Of a stretch of 64,000 bases of DNA, positions 15,403 through 23,262 are shown piece by piece. The DNA is from Fibrobacter sp. UWR3. GTDB taxonomy: Bacteria > Fibrobacterota > Fibrobacteria > Fibrobacterales > Fibrobacteraceae. Positions within the stretch are counted from its first letter, which is position 1. Each line of letters starts with the position of its first letter. Under the pieces are notes generated by a model that worked only from the letters and a program-made list of their open reading frames with translations, ran no database searches and was not told the DNA's origin. The stretch is taken from assembly GCF_900143055.1 (NCBI RefSeq), contig NZ_FRCW01000004.1:124001-188000 (forward strand). Reading direction: 5' to 3'. The translations under genes and the position numbers were made by a program.

Positions 15403-17118
15403 CTAGTTGTCGGTGACCTCTTCACACGACTCGCTTGTCGGGAGGTCAACCTGCTTGTTTAACTGTTTAGAATTTAAATATTGTCCGCCGAAGATTTCGA
15501 CCATCTTCCTGAGAAGTTCGTCCTTATCCATGTCTCGCTCAAAGGGGTTTTTCTGCGCGTTTGCGCGGGCGATGAGTTCTTCGTTGGTAAAAGTCCTGAG
15601 CCGAAGCCTAAGATCGACCTGGGTCTGGAGTTTGTCCTGGAGGATAGTCTTTAGGCGCGCGAGGTATTCCGGCTGTTCCTGTATTTGCTGGTAGCCCCAG
15701 GGAACGCTCTGCTCGTTTTCGCATACGTAGGTAAGGAACAGCGGGAACGGGGTCAGCTTCTGGTCGCCCGATTCAAGAACGGAACCGTTTACGGCGGCAG
15801 AGAACTGCAGGTCGCCGCAGTTCGCGAGCGATGCCGATATGGAGGGCCATGCGTTGGTAATCTCGTACCGCGTGTACGGAGCGGGCGATTCGGGGAACGT
15901 CTCGTTTGAGACGGATTCCTCCTCTTGGGGGAGTACCTCGAGGATTTTACCTACTTTTTTTTTTGTCGCCTCGTCGGCGGCGGATTTGGGGTCGTTTATG
16001 GCGGCTAGTGCGCGTCGTAGATCGGTCAGCCGGTCTAGCCATGCCATGCGAGCGAAAGTCGTTTCTACCAGGAGGCGCGGGTTCGTGCTGTAGCGGATTT
16101 GCGCCTGCAGGTCGATAAGCATCTTGGATATGCGCAGCAGGTCGCCGTTCGAGAGGCCCTTTGCGGTTTCCTTGAATTTCTCGTAGAGTTCCGCCGAAAT
16201 GTTCAGTTCGTCGGGCGTGAAGGCGTCGAGCCTGCTGTAGATGAGGTTGCGCAGGAACTTGCCGAACCCGTCGAGGAGGGGGGCAAACTCGATACCGCGG
16301 TTGACGGCCTTGTCGACCATCTGGAAGCAACCCTTGAGGTCGTGGTTCTCGATGGCCTGGATGAGCTCGAAGAACAGTTCCGTAGGCGGAATGCCGAGCA
16401 CGGAGCGCACGGAATCGGCGTCCATCTCGCTGCCGGTAAACGCGTATGCCTGGTCAAAGAAGGTAAGGCCGTCGCGCATGGAGCCATCCGCCTTCTCGGC
16501 GAAAATATTGAGGGTTTCGTCGGAGGCGTTGATGTGTTCCTGCTCGCAGATGTAGCGCAGGCGCGAGGCAATCTGGTTGATGGTCAGGCGCTTGAAGTCG
16601 AAACGCTGCACGCGCGAAAGGATGGTCGGCAGCAGCTTGTTCACTTCGGTGGTCGCGAAGATGAAAATCACGTGCGGAGGGGGTTCCTCGAGGGTCTTCA
16701 GGAGCGCGTTGAACGCACCCGGAGACAGCATGTGGACTTCGTCGATGATGAAAATCTTGTACTTGCCTATAACGGGCGGGTACTGCACGCGGTCAATCAC
16801 GTCGCGGATATTGTCGACGCCGGTGTTGGAGGCAGCGTCTATTTCGTAGATATCCATCGGGTTGCCGCCCGCGATATCCTTGCAACTTTCGCACTTTCCG
16901 CAGGGGTGCAGCGGGTCGCCGCCGGTGCAGTTGAGCGTGCGGGCGAGGATTCTGGCACTGGTGGTCTTGCCTACGCCACGGGTCCCGGTAAACAGGAATG
17001 CGTGGTGGAGACGGCCCCCTTCGATTGCGTTCTTGAGGGTCTGTGCGATATGTTCCTGCCCGACCATGTCGTCAAAGGACTGCGGGCGCCACTTGCGGGC
17101 CATTGCTACGTATGCCAT
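15403..17118 (-). CDS. dnaX: DNA polymerase III subunit tau (and probably gamma)
   Basis: The 571-residue clamp-loader ATPase assembles with delta and delta-prime and loads the beta clamp. Visible motifs are Walker A GTRGVGKTTSAR (45-56), the zinc-binding cysteines (64, 73, 76, 79), Walker B-like FIIDEVHMLS, LLKTLEEPP and the SRC-like LSRVQRFDF. After the AAA+ and collar domains (about 1-370), the tau-specific region starts near an A10 run encoding part of T385-K388. Both alternative frames stop within two codons of that run, so slippage would release a gamma-like form of 388-390 residues. TACATT lies seven bases before the ATG and there is no Shine-Dalgarno, suggesting a near-leaderless message. 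ybaB follows. Confidence 0.96.
   Translation of the reverse strand: MAYVAMARKWRPQSFDDMVGQEHIAQTLKNAIEGGRLHHAFLFTGTRGVGKTTSARILARTLNCTGGDPLHPCGKCESCKDIAGGNPMDIYEIDAASNTGVDNIRDVIDRVQYPPVIGKYKIFIIDEVHMLSPGAFNALLKTLEEPPPHVIFIFATTEVNKLLPTILSRVQRFDFKRLTINQIASRLRYICEQEHINASDETLNIFAEKADGSMRDGLTFFDQAYAFTGSEMDADSVRSVLGIPPTELFFELIQAIENHDLKGCFQMVDKAVNRGIEFAPLLDGFGKFLRNLIYSRLDAFTPDELNISAELYEKFKETAKGLSNGDLLRISKMLIDLQAQIRYSTNPRLLVETTFARMAWLDRLTDLRRALAAINDPKSAADEATKKKVGKILEVLPQEEESVSNETFPESPAPYTRYEITNAWPSISASLANCGDLQFSAAVNGSVLESGDQKLTPFPLFLTYVCENEQSVPWGYQQIQEQPEYLARLKTILQDKLQTQVDLRLRLRTFTNEELIARANAQKNPFERDMDKDELLRKMVEIFGGQYLNSKQLNKQVDLPTSESCEEVTDN
15955..15964 (-). promoter_or_regulatory. A10 slippery site in dnaX, candidate gamma-subunit switch
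   Basis: Ten consecutive A residues on the coding strand span codons ACA-AAA-AAA-AAA of dnaX. One extra A (or a -1 shift) leads to K-S-R and the stop TAA at 15949-15947. One lost A (or a +1 shift) leads directly to the stop TAG at 15953-15951. In Escherichia coli and Thermus thermophilus, gamma is made at comparable A-rich sites by ribosomal or transcriptional slippage. Only a weak downstream hairpin (TCCTC with GAGGA) is visible. Confidence 0.7.
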
Positions 17119-17142
17119 GACTTTAAATGTAGTAAAAAGTCA

Positions 17143-17251
17143 GAAATGTGAAGTGTGTGGTGTGAAATGTGTAATGACTAATGAGAAATGACGAATGGCT
17201 GATGAAAAATGGGTAATCTTACATCCCACATTCCACATTTCACATTTTTTT
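17143..17251. repeat. Degenerate short-period repeat patch with an inverted arm
   Basis: The patch repeats variants of GAAATGTG / TAATGANAAATGA on the plus strand and ends with the complementary CATTCCACATTTCACATTT. Its two ends can pair. It lies between the divergent dnaX and the small gene at 17285. Unit length and sequence vary, so it is not a CRISPR. Confidence 0.5.
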
Positions 17252-17284
17252 TTATTATTTGTAAATAAAACCACGAGGTACACG

Positions 17285-17662
17285 ATGAATCCGAATTTGG
17301 CGTTATTGATTCTTTCTTGGCAGGTGGCATGCCTGTACCATGAATCCGAGACAGAGAAATTGCTGCCCGGTTCTACCTCCGCGACTGAGGCGGAAAGCGA
17401 TGCGCTCGATGCCATTCACGACGAGGTGACCCCGGATGTTTCGTGGGACGATTTTAACGACACGTATGCGAGTTTCAAGACTGCGAAGGAGCGTGCGGCG
17501 GCTTGCGTCGAGGTCCTCAAGGGGCAGTCCGGCGAATTCCGTAGCAAGGTCCTGGAATCGATGCTCCGTGTCGCGAACGCCTCGCGCGAAAACGACAACG
17601 AGACCAACGTTTCGCCCGAGGAAATGGACTTTATCCAGCAGATTAGGGAAGCGCTGGAATAA
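17285..17662 (+). CDS. Small acidic cytoplasmic protein, possibly TerB-like
   Basis: The 125-residue protein is acidic and predicted helical (DEVTPDVSWDDFNDTYASF; SKVLESMLRVANAS; SPEEMDFIQQIREALE). The pattern of helices with a D/E-rich loop before a final SPEE...I..L helix loosely resembles the TerB/DUF533 fold, but I cannot confirm it. The frame is open upstream through the repeat patch; I chose the ATG at 17285 because an ACGAGG Shine-Dalgarno lies seven bases upstream and the first helix begins there. No signal peptide is convincing, although the first 20 residues are mildly hydrophobic (LALLILSWQVACLY). It is convergent with pheT and shares a bidirectional terminator with it. Confidence 0.7.
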   Translation: MNPNLALLILSWQVACLYHESETEKLLPGSTSATEAESDALDAIHDEVTPDVSWDDFNDTYASFKTAKERAAACVEVLKGQSGEFRSKVLESMLRVANASRENDNETNVSPEEMDFIQQIREALE

Positions 17663-17683
17663 AAAAAACACCTGTAAAAAAAG

Positions 17684-17710
17684 AAACCGCCGAGGATGCC
17701 TCAGCGGTTT
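17684..17710. terminator. Bidirectional terminator between the small acidic gene and pheT
   Basis: AAACCGC and GCGGTTT form the outer stem, with GAGG/CCTC inside and one C-A mismatch. A-run on the left and T-run on the right allow use from both sides, ending the plus-strand gene at 17662 and pheT on the minus strand. Confidence 0.75.
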
Positions 17711-17731
17711 TAATCTTTATATAGGCGCAGT

Positions 17732-20167
17732 TTAGCGGAGTACGATGTCGCCGTTCGCGACGAGCTTGTCACGCAGCTTGTTGTGCGCCTTGTTGACTTC
17801 GTCGTCGGTAAGTGTGCGGTCCATGGCCTGGTAGGTGAGGCTGTAGACCATGTTCTTCTTGCCGGCTTCGATCTTGTCACCTTCGTAGATGCTCTTGAGG
17901 GTAATCTTCGCGAGGTTCTTGGGGTTGAGCCCCTTGATGCGGGCGACGATGTCCTCGTGGGTCATGGATTTCGCCACTTCCAGCGAGATGTCGCGGCTAG
18001 ACGGCACCTGGCGGCTGAAGGCTTCGAACACGATCTTCTTGTGGGTGGCGTGTTCCATCTTGTCCATGTCGAGTTCCATCACGTAGGTGGTGTAGCTGAT
18101 GTCGTTCGCGGCCATCACAGAGGGGTGGAGTTCGCCCATGGTGCCGAGCACCACGCCGTCGGCGAGGATTTCGGTCTGCTTGCCCGGGTGCAGGAAAATT
18201 TCAGGCTTGGCCGGCACGCGGAATTCAACCACGAGACCCACGCGCTTGAGGAAGCTCTGCACGAATCCCTTGAACGCGGCAAAGTCAATCTGGGCGGGCT
18301 TGTCGTTGAGCGGGTTCACGTCGAAGTTGCCTGCAATCGTGAGGGCGACGAGGTTCGATTCGTCGAAGCCCGGGTCGCGCACGTCCTTGCGGTCGCGCTT
18401 GAACTGGCCCTTGGCCACTTCGAACAGGCGCACGGAACCCGGACGGTTCTTCTCGTTCTCGGCAACGCTCTTGAGAAGGTTGGGGAGAAGGCTCGTGGGC
18501 ACGGCGCCCAGCTCTTCGGAAAGCGGGTTCAGGAGCAGTGCGGGCTTGCTGCGGCGGTCGTCGCTTTCGGGGCCGAAGAGGGCCTCGGTGCGTGCCTTGC
18601 TCGTGAAGCGCAGGCTCAGGCATTCGAGCAGACCCATAGCGGAGAGCGTCTTGCGGATCTTGCGGTTCAAAACTTCAATCGGCGGAAGCTCGTTCGGCTG
18701 CATTTTGAAGGAGGGCAGCGTGTACGGGATGTTGTCGAACCCGACGAGGCGGGCGACTTCTTCGATGAGGTCCACTTCGCGTTCGAGGTCGGGGCGGAAG
18801 CTCGGAATCTTGAACGTGATGGAGTCTGCCGTCTTGGAAACGACTTCGAGGGCGATGCCAGTGAGGAACTTTTCCACCTGGGCCATGTCGAACTTCATGC
18901 CGATAACACGTTCGGCCTGCGCAATGCGGAGCGTGACCACGTTGCATTCCTTCTTGTGGTCGTCGCCGGTGTATTCGACAGTGCCCTTGAGAATACGGCC
19001 GCCGGCCACTTCCTGGATGAGTGCGCAGGCGTACTTGCTGTATTCGTCTTGGGTCGCGAAGTCGATTTCGCGTTCAAAGCGGTAGCTGGAGTCCGTGGAG
19101 ATGCAGAGGCGCTTTGCCTGCTTGCGGACCACCGTCGGGTTGAACCAGGCGCTCTCGAGGAACACGTTCTTGGTGGTATCGACAATTTCGGATTCGACGC
19201 CACCCATCACGCCGGCAACGCAGGCCGGACGGTCGCCGTCGCAAATCACGAGGTCGTTTTCAACGAGTTCGTGAGCGGTGTGGTCGATAGTTTCAATATG
19301 CTCGCCCTTCACGGCACGGCGCACCTTGATCTTGTTGCCGTGCAGCTGGTCCATGTCGAAGCTGTGGAGCGGCTGGCCCACGTCCATTAGAATGAAGTTC
19401 GTAATGTCCACCACGTTGTTGATGCTGTTCATGCCCACGGCGTGCAGGAGTTTTGCGAGCCATGCCGGGGACTTTTCGACCTTCACGTCCTTGATGACGC
19501 GGCCCACATAGCGGGAGCAACCGCAGCCGGGCACCACTTCGAGGCTGATGGCGGAACTTGCCGCCTCGGCATCCTCGTTCAAGGTGTAGGCGAGGGGCTT
19601 GAGCGGGCGGTTGAACTTCGCTGCGAGTTCGCGTGCCACGCCGCGGTGGCTGAGTGCATCCGGGCGGTTCGGGGTCACGTTCAACTCAAAGCACACGTCG
19701 TAGAGGCCGAGGCTCACGAACGGGGTACCTGCGGGAATGCTGTCATCCAGCACCATGATGCCCGCGTGATCGTCGCTAAGGCCGATTTCGTCTTCGGCGC
19801 AGATCATGCCGAAACTTTCTACACCGCGGATCTTGGACTTCTTCATCTTGAGCGTGCCGCCATCGGGAAGCGGGAGTTCCGCGCCAATCGGGGCGAGAAC
19901 CACGGTCTGGCCTGCGGCTACGTTCGGGGCGCCGCACACGACCTGGAGCGTTTCCTTGCCGTCGTTCACGGTGGTGATGTGCAGGTGGTCGCTGTCCGGG
20001 TGAGCTTCACAGGTGAGGACCTTCGCCACCACGAGCTTCTCGTAGACCTTGCCCGGTTCTTCCATGCCTTCGACTTCGAGGCCGATGGAGGTGAGGGCCT
20101 TTGCAACTTCTTCCGCAGATTCCGGAAGATCAACGTGACGTCTGAGCCAATTCAAAGAAACTTTCAT
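17732..20167 (-). CDS. pheT: Phenylalanine--tRNA ligase beta subunit
   Basis: The 811-residue beta subunit of the (alpha-beta)2 enzyme charges tRNA-Phe. Domains in order are B1 (MKVSLNWLRRHVDL), the EMAP-type tRNA-binding B2 (KVLTCEAHPDSDHLHITTV; VVCGAPNVAAGQ), the B3/B4 editing region (ELNVTPNRPDALSHRGVARELAA), B5 (ECNVVTLRIAQAERVIG), the core-like B6/B7 and a C-terminal ferredoxin-fold anticodon-binding domain (FSRQVPSSRDISLEVAKSM). Length is normal. The frame is open 69 bases upstream, but an AGAGGAAAAA Shine-Dalgarno sits just before the ATG at 20167. pheS is not adjacent, unlike the common pheST operon. Confidence 0.97.
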   Translation of the reverse strand: MKVSLNWLRRHVDLPESAEEVAKALTSIGLEVEGMEEPGKVYEKLVVAKVLTCEAHPDSDHLHITTVNDGKETLQVVCGAPNVAAGQTVVLAPIGAELPLPDGGTLKMKKSKIRGVESFGMICAEDEIGLSDDHAGIMVLDDSIPAGTPFVSLGLYDVCFELNVTPNRPDALSHRGVARELAAKFNRPLKPLAYTLNEDAEAASSAISLEVVPGCGCSRYVGRVIKDVKVEKSPAWLAKLLHAVGMNSINNVVDITNFILMDVGQPLHSFDMDQLHGNKIKVRRAVKGEHIETIDHTAHELVENDLVICDGDRPACVAGVMGGVESEIVDTTKNVFLESAWFNPTVVRKQAKRLCISTDSSYRFEREIDFATQDEYSKYACALIQEVAGGRILKGTVEYTGDDHKKECNVVTLRIAQAERVIGMKFDMAQVEKFLTGIALEVVSKTADSITFKIPSFRPDLEREVDLIEEVARLVGFDNIPYTLPSFKMQPNELPPIEVLNRKIRKTLSAMGLLECLSLRFTSKARTEALFGPESDDRRSKPALLLNPLSEELGAVPTSLLPNLLKSVAENEKNRPGSVRLFEVAKGQFKRDRKDVRDPGFDESNLVALTIAGNFDVNPLNDKPAQIDFAAFKGFVQSFLKRVGLVVEFRVPAKPEIFLHPGKQTEILADGVVLGTMGELHPSVMAANDISYTTYVMELDMDKMEHATHKKIVFEAFSRQVPSSRDISLEVAKSMTHEDIVARIKGLNPKNLAKITLKSIYEGDKIEAGKKNMVYSLTYQAMDRTLTDDEVNKAHNKLRDKLVANGDIVLR

Positions 20168-20177
20168 TTTTTCCTCT

Positions 20178-20194
20178 TTGGCACGAGGACTGCA
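20178..20194 (+). promoter_or_regulatory. Possible second sigma-54-like -24/-12 element
   Basis: TTGGCACGAGGACTGCA has GG and GC dinucleotides 10 bases apart and a perfect TTGGCACG half, but CTGC instead of TTGC. It would read towards the PpiC/SurA-like pair, 135 bases downstream. It overlaps the region just before pheT, so it may be chance. Confidence 0.3.
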
Positions 20195-20327
20195 ACAACG
20201 CGTCAATCCATACGGATAAACGTGGCAACGTCGCAAAATCCGTGCCCGCTTAAATTTTCGTCGGGAAATTTAGCAAAAAATGAGTTTTATGACATTGCGG
20301 GGCATGAATTTTCTAAATTATAGCGCG

Positions 20328-21179
20328 ATGAAATTTGTGAAGTGCTTATTGTTTGCATTGAGCCTGTGTTCGCTTGTTGCCTTGACGGGTTGTGACCTGC
20401 CGTTCAAGTTGCCGTTCGACTTGCCCTTTGGCAAGGAAGACCCGGTCGTTGTTTCCGTGGGCAAGGTGAACCTGACGCAGTCCAAACTCTTGAGCATGGT
20501 CCCGAACTGGAACTCGCTGGATGACCGTACCCGGCTTGCCTTCCTCGAGCACTGGATAGACGAGGAGGTTGCCTACCAGGAGGCCATGGATGCCGGGATT
20601 ATGTCGGATTCCGTGCTTTCGGGCCAAATCGAGAGTACCGTGCGCAAGCTGGTGGTGGATTACTACCTGCAGACGTTTGCTGATACCATGCTGATAGGCG
20701 ATGCCGAGAAACTAAACTACTATCAGGAACACCGCGAAAACTACCTGCGTGGCAAGACCTCCATCTCGGGTGCGATTCTCTACTTTAAGACGTGGGCGAA
20801 TGCCGATGCGTACTACAAGGAAATGAAGTCGCGGGCCCTGAACGTGGTACCTGCGGAAAACCCGCTGATAAGCGAAATCGTGAAGTTTGATACCGTGACA
20901 GCCTCGCCGGATACGTGCATGATCAAGGAAATCGAGACGTTCCCGATAGGCAAACTTTCGGTGATGCGCTACTGTGGTGGCGCCCTGAAGATGGCGATAG
21001 TTACGGAAAGGCTCGATTCTGCGGAGGTGAGACCCTACAAGGACGTTGCCGAGGATGTTTCGAACATGGTTTGGCTCGAACACCGCAATACGGTTATGGA
21101 GCGCCTGAAGAAAGAATGGAAAATGAAGCGGCCGATTTTCTCGAAATCTACCGTGTTCTCTGAAAAGGAAAGCGAATGA
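20328..21179 (+). CDS. PpiC/SurA-like lipoprotein (chaperone-type, no clear PPIase domain)
   Basis: The 283-residue lipoprotein has a signal with lipobox (CSLVALTGC). It then shows an N-terminal SurA-like helical module: V-x-V-G-K-V-N-L-T followed by FLEHWIDEEVAYQEAMDAG and the helix IESTVRKLVVDYYLQTF. The segment after residue 120 keeps the outline of a parvulin insertion (YYQEHRENYLRGKTSISGAI) but I do not see the usual GGDLG core. It overlaps the next gene, a two-parvulin SurA-like protein, by ATGA, so the two probably act together in outer-membrane protein folding (inference). Upstream in-frame ATGs at 20280 and 20304 lie before the signal peptide; the chosen ATG follows TAAATT by 8 bases. 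Confidence 0.8.
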   Translation: MKFVKCLLFALSLCSLVALTGCDLPFKLPFDLPFGKEDPVVVSVGKVNLTQSKLLSMVPNWNSLDDRTRLAFLEHWIDEEVAYQEAMDAGIMSDSVLSGQIESTVRKLVVDYYLQTFADTMLIGDAEKLNYYQEHRENYLRGKTSISGAILYFKTWANADAYYKEMKSRALNVVPAENPLISEIVKFDTVTASPDTCMIKEIETFPIGKLSVMRYCGGALKMAIVTERLDSAEVRPYKDVAEDVSNMVWLEHRNTVMERLKKEWKMKRPIFSKSTVFSEKESE

Positions 21180-22462
21180 AGAAGTTTTATCTAGTTGTTG
21201 TCGCCCTTGCAGGGCTTGTCGCTTCGGCTTTTTCTGCCCCGGTCCTCATGGAAGGGATTGCGGCGATTGTCGACGGGAAGCCGATTATGCGCTCGGAGTT
21301 CCTGAACAACCTGTACCATTTCCAGGAAACGCCCGAAGGCGCTGCGATGACCGAGGAACAGCAGAAGCAGTACGTGCTCGACAAGCTGATTGAAGAAAAG
21401 GTTTTGCTGAGCCGCATTGACCGCGATTCCATCGTGGTGAGCGATGCGGAAATTGACCAGCGCGTGACGGCGCACCTGAGCCAGCTTGCGGCAAGCCAGA
21501 ACGTGAACATGGCGACGCTCGAGAAGGCCATCCGTTCCCAGCTGGGGGTGAGCATGGCGCAGTACCGCGAACAGCTTGCGAAGCAAATCAGGAGCCATGT
21601 GGAAACGCAGCGCGTGCGCCAGCGCCATGTGGGTGCGGTAAGCCCGACCAAAAAGGAAGTGGACTTTTTCTACCAGACGTACAAGGATTCGCTCCCGAGG
21701 CAGTACAACTGCGTGCAGCTGAGTCATATCCAGTTGAAGATTGAACCGGATTCCGCCATCGTGGATTCCGTGAAGCGCCTGGCAGAGAATCTCGTGGATA
21801 GCCTGAACCTGGGTATCAAATTTGAACTGCTTGCGAAGAACCATTCGCAGGATTCCTCTGCCGAAAAGGGAGGTGACCTCGGTTACTACAGGCGTGGACT
21901 TTTGGACCCGGCTTTTGAGCGCACGCTCGACCTGCTGAAGAATGGGCAGTATTCCTCCACTCCGGTCAAGACGGACCGTGGCTGGCACATTGTCCGCGTG
22001 ATTGGCCGTAAGGAAGACGGCGTGCGTTCTGCACACATTCTGCTCCGCACGATTCCGACGGCAGCGGATTCTGCACGCGTGCTGCAACTGGCGGATTCTC
22101 TCCGTGCCTCCATCAAGACGAAGGACGATTTCTCTGCGGCGGCGAAGAAGTTCAGTACCGACAAGTCGAGCAACTTTGCGGGAGGCCTGCTGGGCTGGTA
22201 CCAGAAGAACGAGATGGAACCCGCGTACGTTGACCCCGTTTCTAACCTGAACGTGGGCGAAGTCTCGGAGCCTGTGGAGATTGACGGTTCGTACCACCTG
22301 TTCCGCCTGGACGATTCTCGCCAGGTTCGCGAACTCACGCTCGAGGAAGATTACGGCAAGATTGAGGCTATGGCGGCAAACCACCTGGAAAACGAGAAAC
22401 TGAACGCCCTCCTCAAGAAGTGGCGCGAGGAAGTCCACATCGAAATCCGCATGACGGAATAG
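21176..22462 (+). CDS. surA: SurA-like periplasmic peptidyl-prolyl isomerase/chaperone with two parvulin domains
   Basis: The 428-residue protein has a signal peptide (LVVVALAGLVASAFSAP) and the SurA layout. An N-terminal chaperone module comes first (IAAIVDGKPIMRSEF; DKLIEEKVLLSRID; MAQYREQLAKQIRSH). The first parvulin domain follows (LSHIQLKIEPDS; SAEKGGDLGYYRRG; DRGWHIVRV), then the second (SAHILLRTIPTA; AGGLLGWYQKNEM; DGSYHLFRL) and a C-terminal helix. SurA escorts outer-membrane barrels from the Sec translocon to BAM. It overlaps the upstream lipoprotein by four bases. The family symbol is used for the architecture; orthology to E. coli SurA is likely but not proven. Confidence 0.88.
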   Translation: MKKFYLVVVALAGLVASAFSAPVLMEGIAAIVDGKPIMRSEFLNNLYHFQETPEGAAMTEEQQKQYVLDKLIEEKVLLSRIDRDSIVVSDAEIDQRVTAHLSQLAASQNVNMATLEKAIRSQLGVSMAQYREQLAKQIRSHVETQRVRQRHVGAVSPTKKEVDFFYQTYKDSLPRQYNCVQLSHIQLKIEPDSAIVDSVKRLAENLVDSLNLGIKFELLAKNHSQDSSAEKGGDLGYYRRGLLDPAFERTLDLLKNGQYSSTPVKTDRGWHIVRVIGRKEDGVRSAHILLRTIPTAADSARVLQLADSLRASIKTKDDFSAAAKKFSTDKSSNFAGGLLGWYQKNEMEPAYVDPVSNLNVGEVSEPVEIDGSYHLFRLDDSRQVRELTLEEDYGKIEAMAANHLENEKLNALLKKWREEVHIEIRMTE

Positions 22463-22495
22463 TTCTCCGGTTTATCGCGAGGAGCACGGACCATC

Positions 22496-23185
22496 ATGAT
22501 TCACTTCACCCACGTGACAAAGTCCTACGAGGATAACTGGAAGGCGCTGAACAATGTCACCTTCCGTATCAATAAGGGTGAGTTCGTGTTCCTGACGGGG
22601 CATTCGGGTGCGGGTAAGTCGACCGTGCTGAAATTAATTTATATGGACGAACGCCCCGATATGGAACGTGGCGGCCAGGTAATGGTGAAGTTCACCAGCG
22701 ACTGCATTTACGACAGCAAGAGTTCTCCGGACAACAGGATACAGGCGTTCCGCCGCAAGATGGGAATAATTTTCCAGGATTTCAAGTTATTGCCCGACAG
22801 GAACGTTTTTGAGAACGTGGCGCTGGCACTGCGCATCGTAGGGACCCCGAGCAGCAAGATAAATGCGGCCGTGTTTGACGCGCTTGCCCTGGTGGGGATA
22901 AGCCAGAAACGATTTGCGATGCCCTATACGCTTTCCGGTGGTGAACAGCAGCGTGTGGCGATTGCCCGCGCGATGGTGCATAACCCGTACTTGCTCTTGG
23001 CGGACGAACCGACCGGTAACCTGGACCCGAAAAACGCCGACGAGGTGTTCAAGATTTTCAAGGAAATCAATGCCCGCGGCACCACCGTGGTGATGGCGAC
23101 GCATAACCCGGACTTTTACCTGAATAGCCCGTTCCGCCGCCTGGTGCTTGATCACGGCGAACTCTTGAACAGAGACCTGATTTAA
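22496..23185 (+). CDS. ftsE: FtsE-like ABC transporter ATPase
   Basis: The 229-residue ATPase matches FtsE in length and sequence: Walker [10 protein letters not shown] (about 34-42), Q-loop [19 protein letters not shown] (exactly the FtsE-type segment), signature [15 protein letters not shown], Walker [14 protein letters not shown] and the switch His in MATHNPDFY. FtsE with FtsX controls peptidoglycan amidases at division in many bacteria. No ftsX-like membrane protein follows; the next gene is a GH9 glycosidase. An insertion (about residues 57-85, [15 protein letters not shown]...) is longer than usual. It lies 33 bases after the SurA-like gene, with a GAGGAG Shine-Dalgarno 13 bases before the ATG. 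Confidence 0.82.
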   Translation: MIHFTHVTKSYEDNWKALNNVTFRINKGEFVFLTGHSGAGKSTVLKLIYMDERPDMERGGQVMVKFTSDCIYDSKSSPDNRIQAFRRKMGIIFQDFKLLPDRNVFENVALALRIVGTPSSKINAAVFDALALVGISQKRFAMPYTLSGGEQQRVAIARAMVHNPYLLLADEPTGNLDPKNADEVFKIFKEINARGTTVVMATHNPDFYLNSPFRRLVLDHGELLNRDLI

Positions 23186-23250
23186 TTGCGCTGGTTATTT
23201 TTGTAAACGGAAAAGACATCAAGGCCCTTTCTTTTGGGCTGTGAAAAATT

Positions 23251-23256
23251 TATTCT
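23251..23256 (+). promoter_or_regulatory. TATTCT -10-like element before the GH9 gene
   Basis: TATTCT followed by TAGGGC directly abuts the ATG at 23263, giving a six-base spacing. The same TTAGGG tail appears before several other starts in this window. There is no separate Shine-Dalgarno, although AGGG itself is purine-rich. Confidence 0.4.
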
Positions 23257-23262
23257 TAGGGC

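Noticed and set aside
17143-17251. CRISPR array
   Set aside because: Units are short, variable and not separated by spacers of constant length, and no cas genes are nearby.
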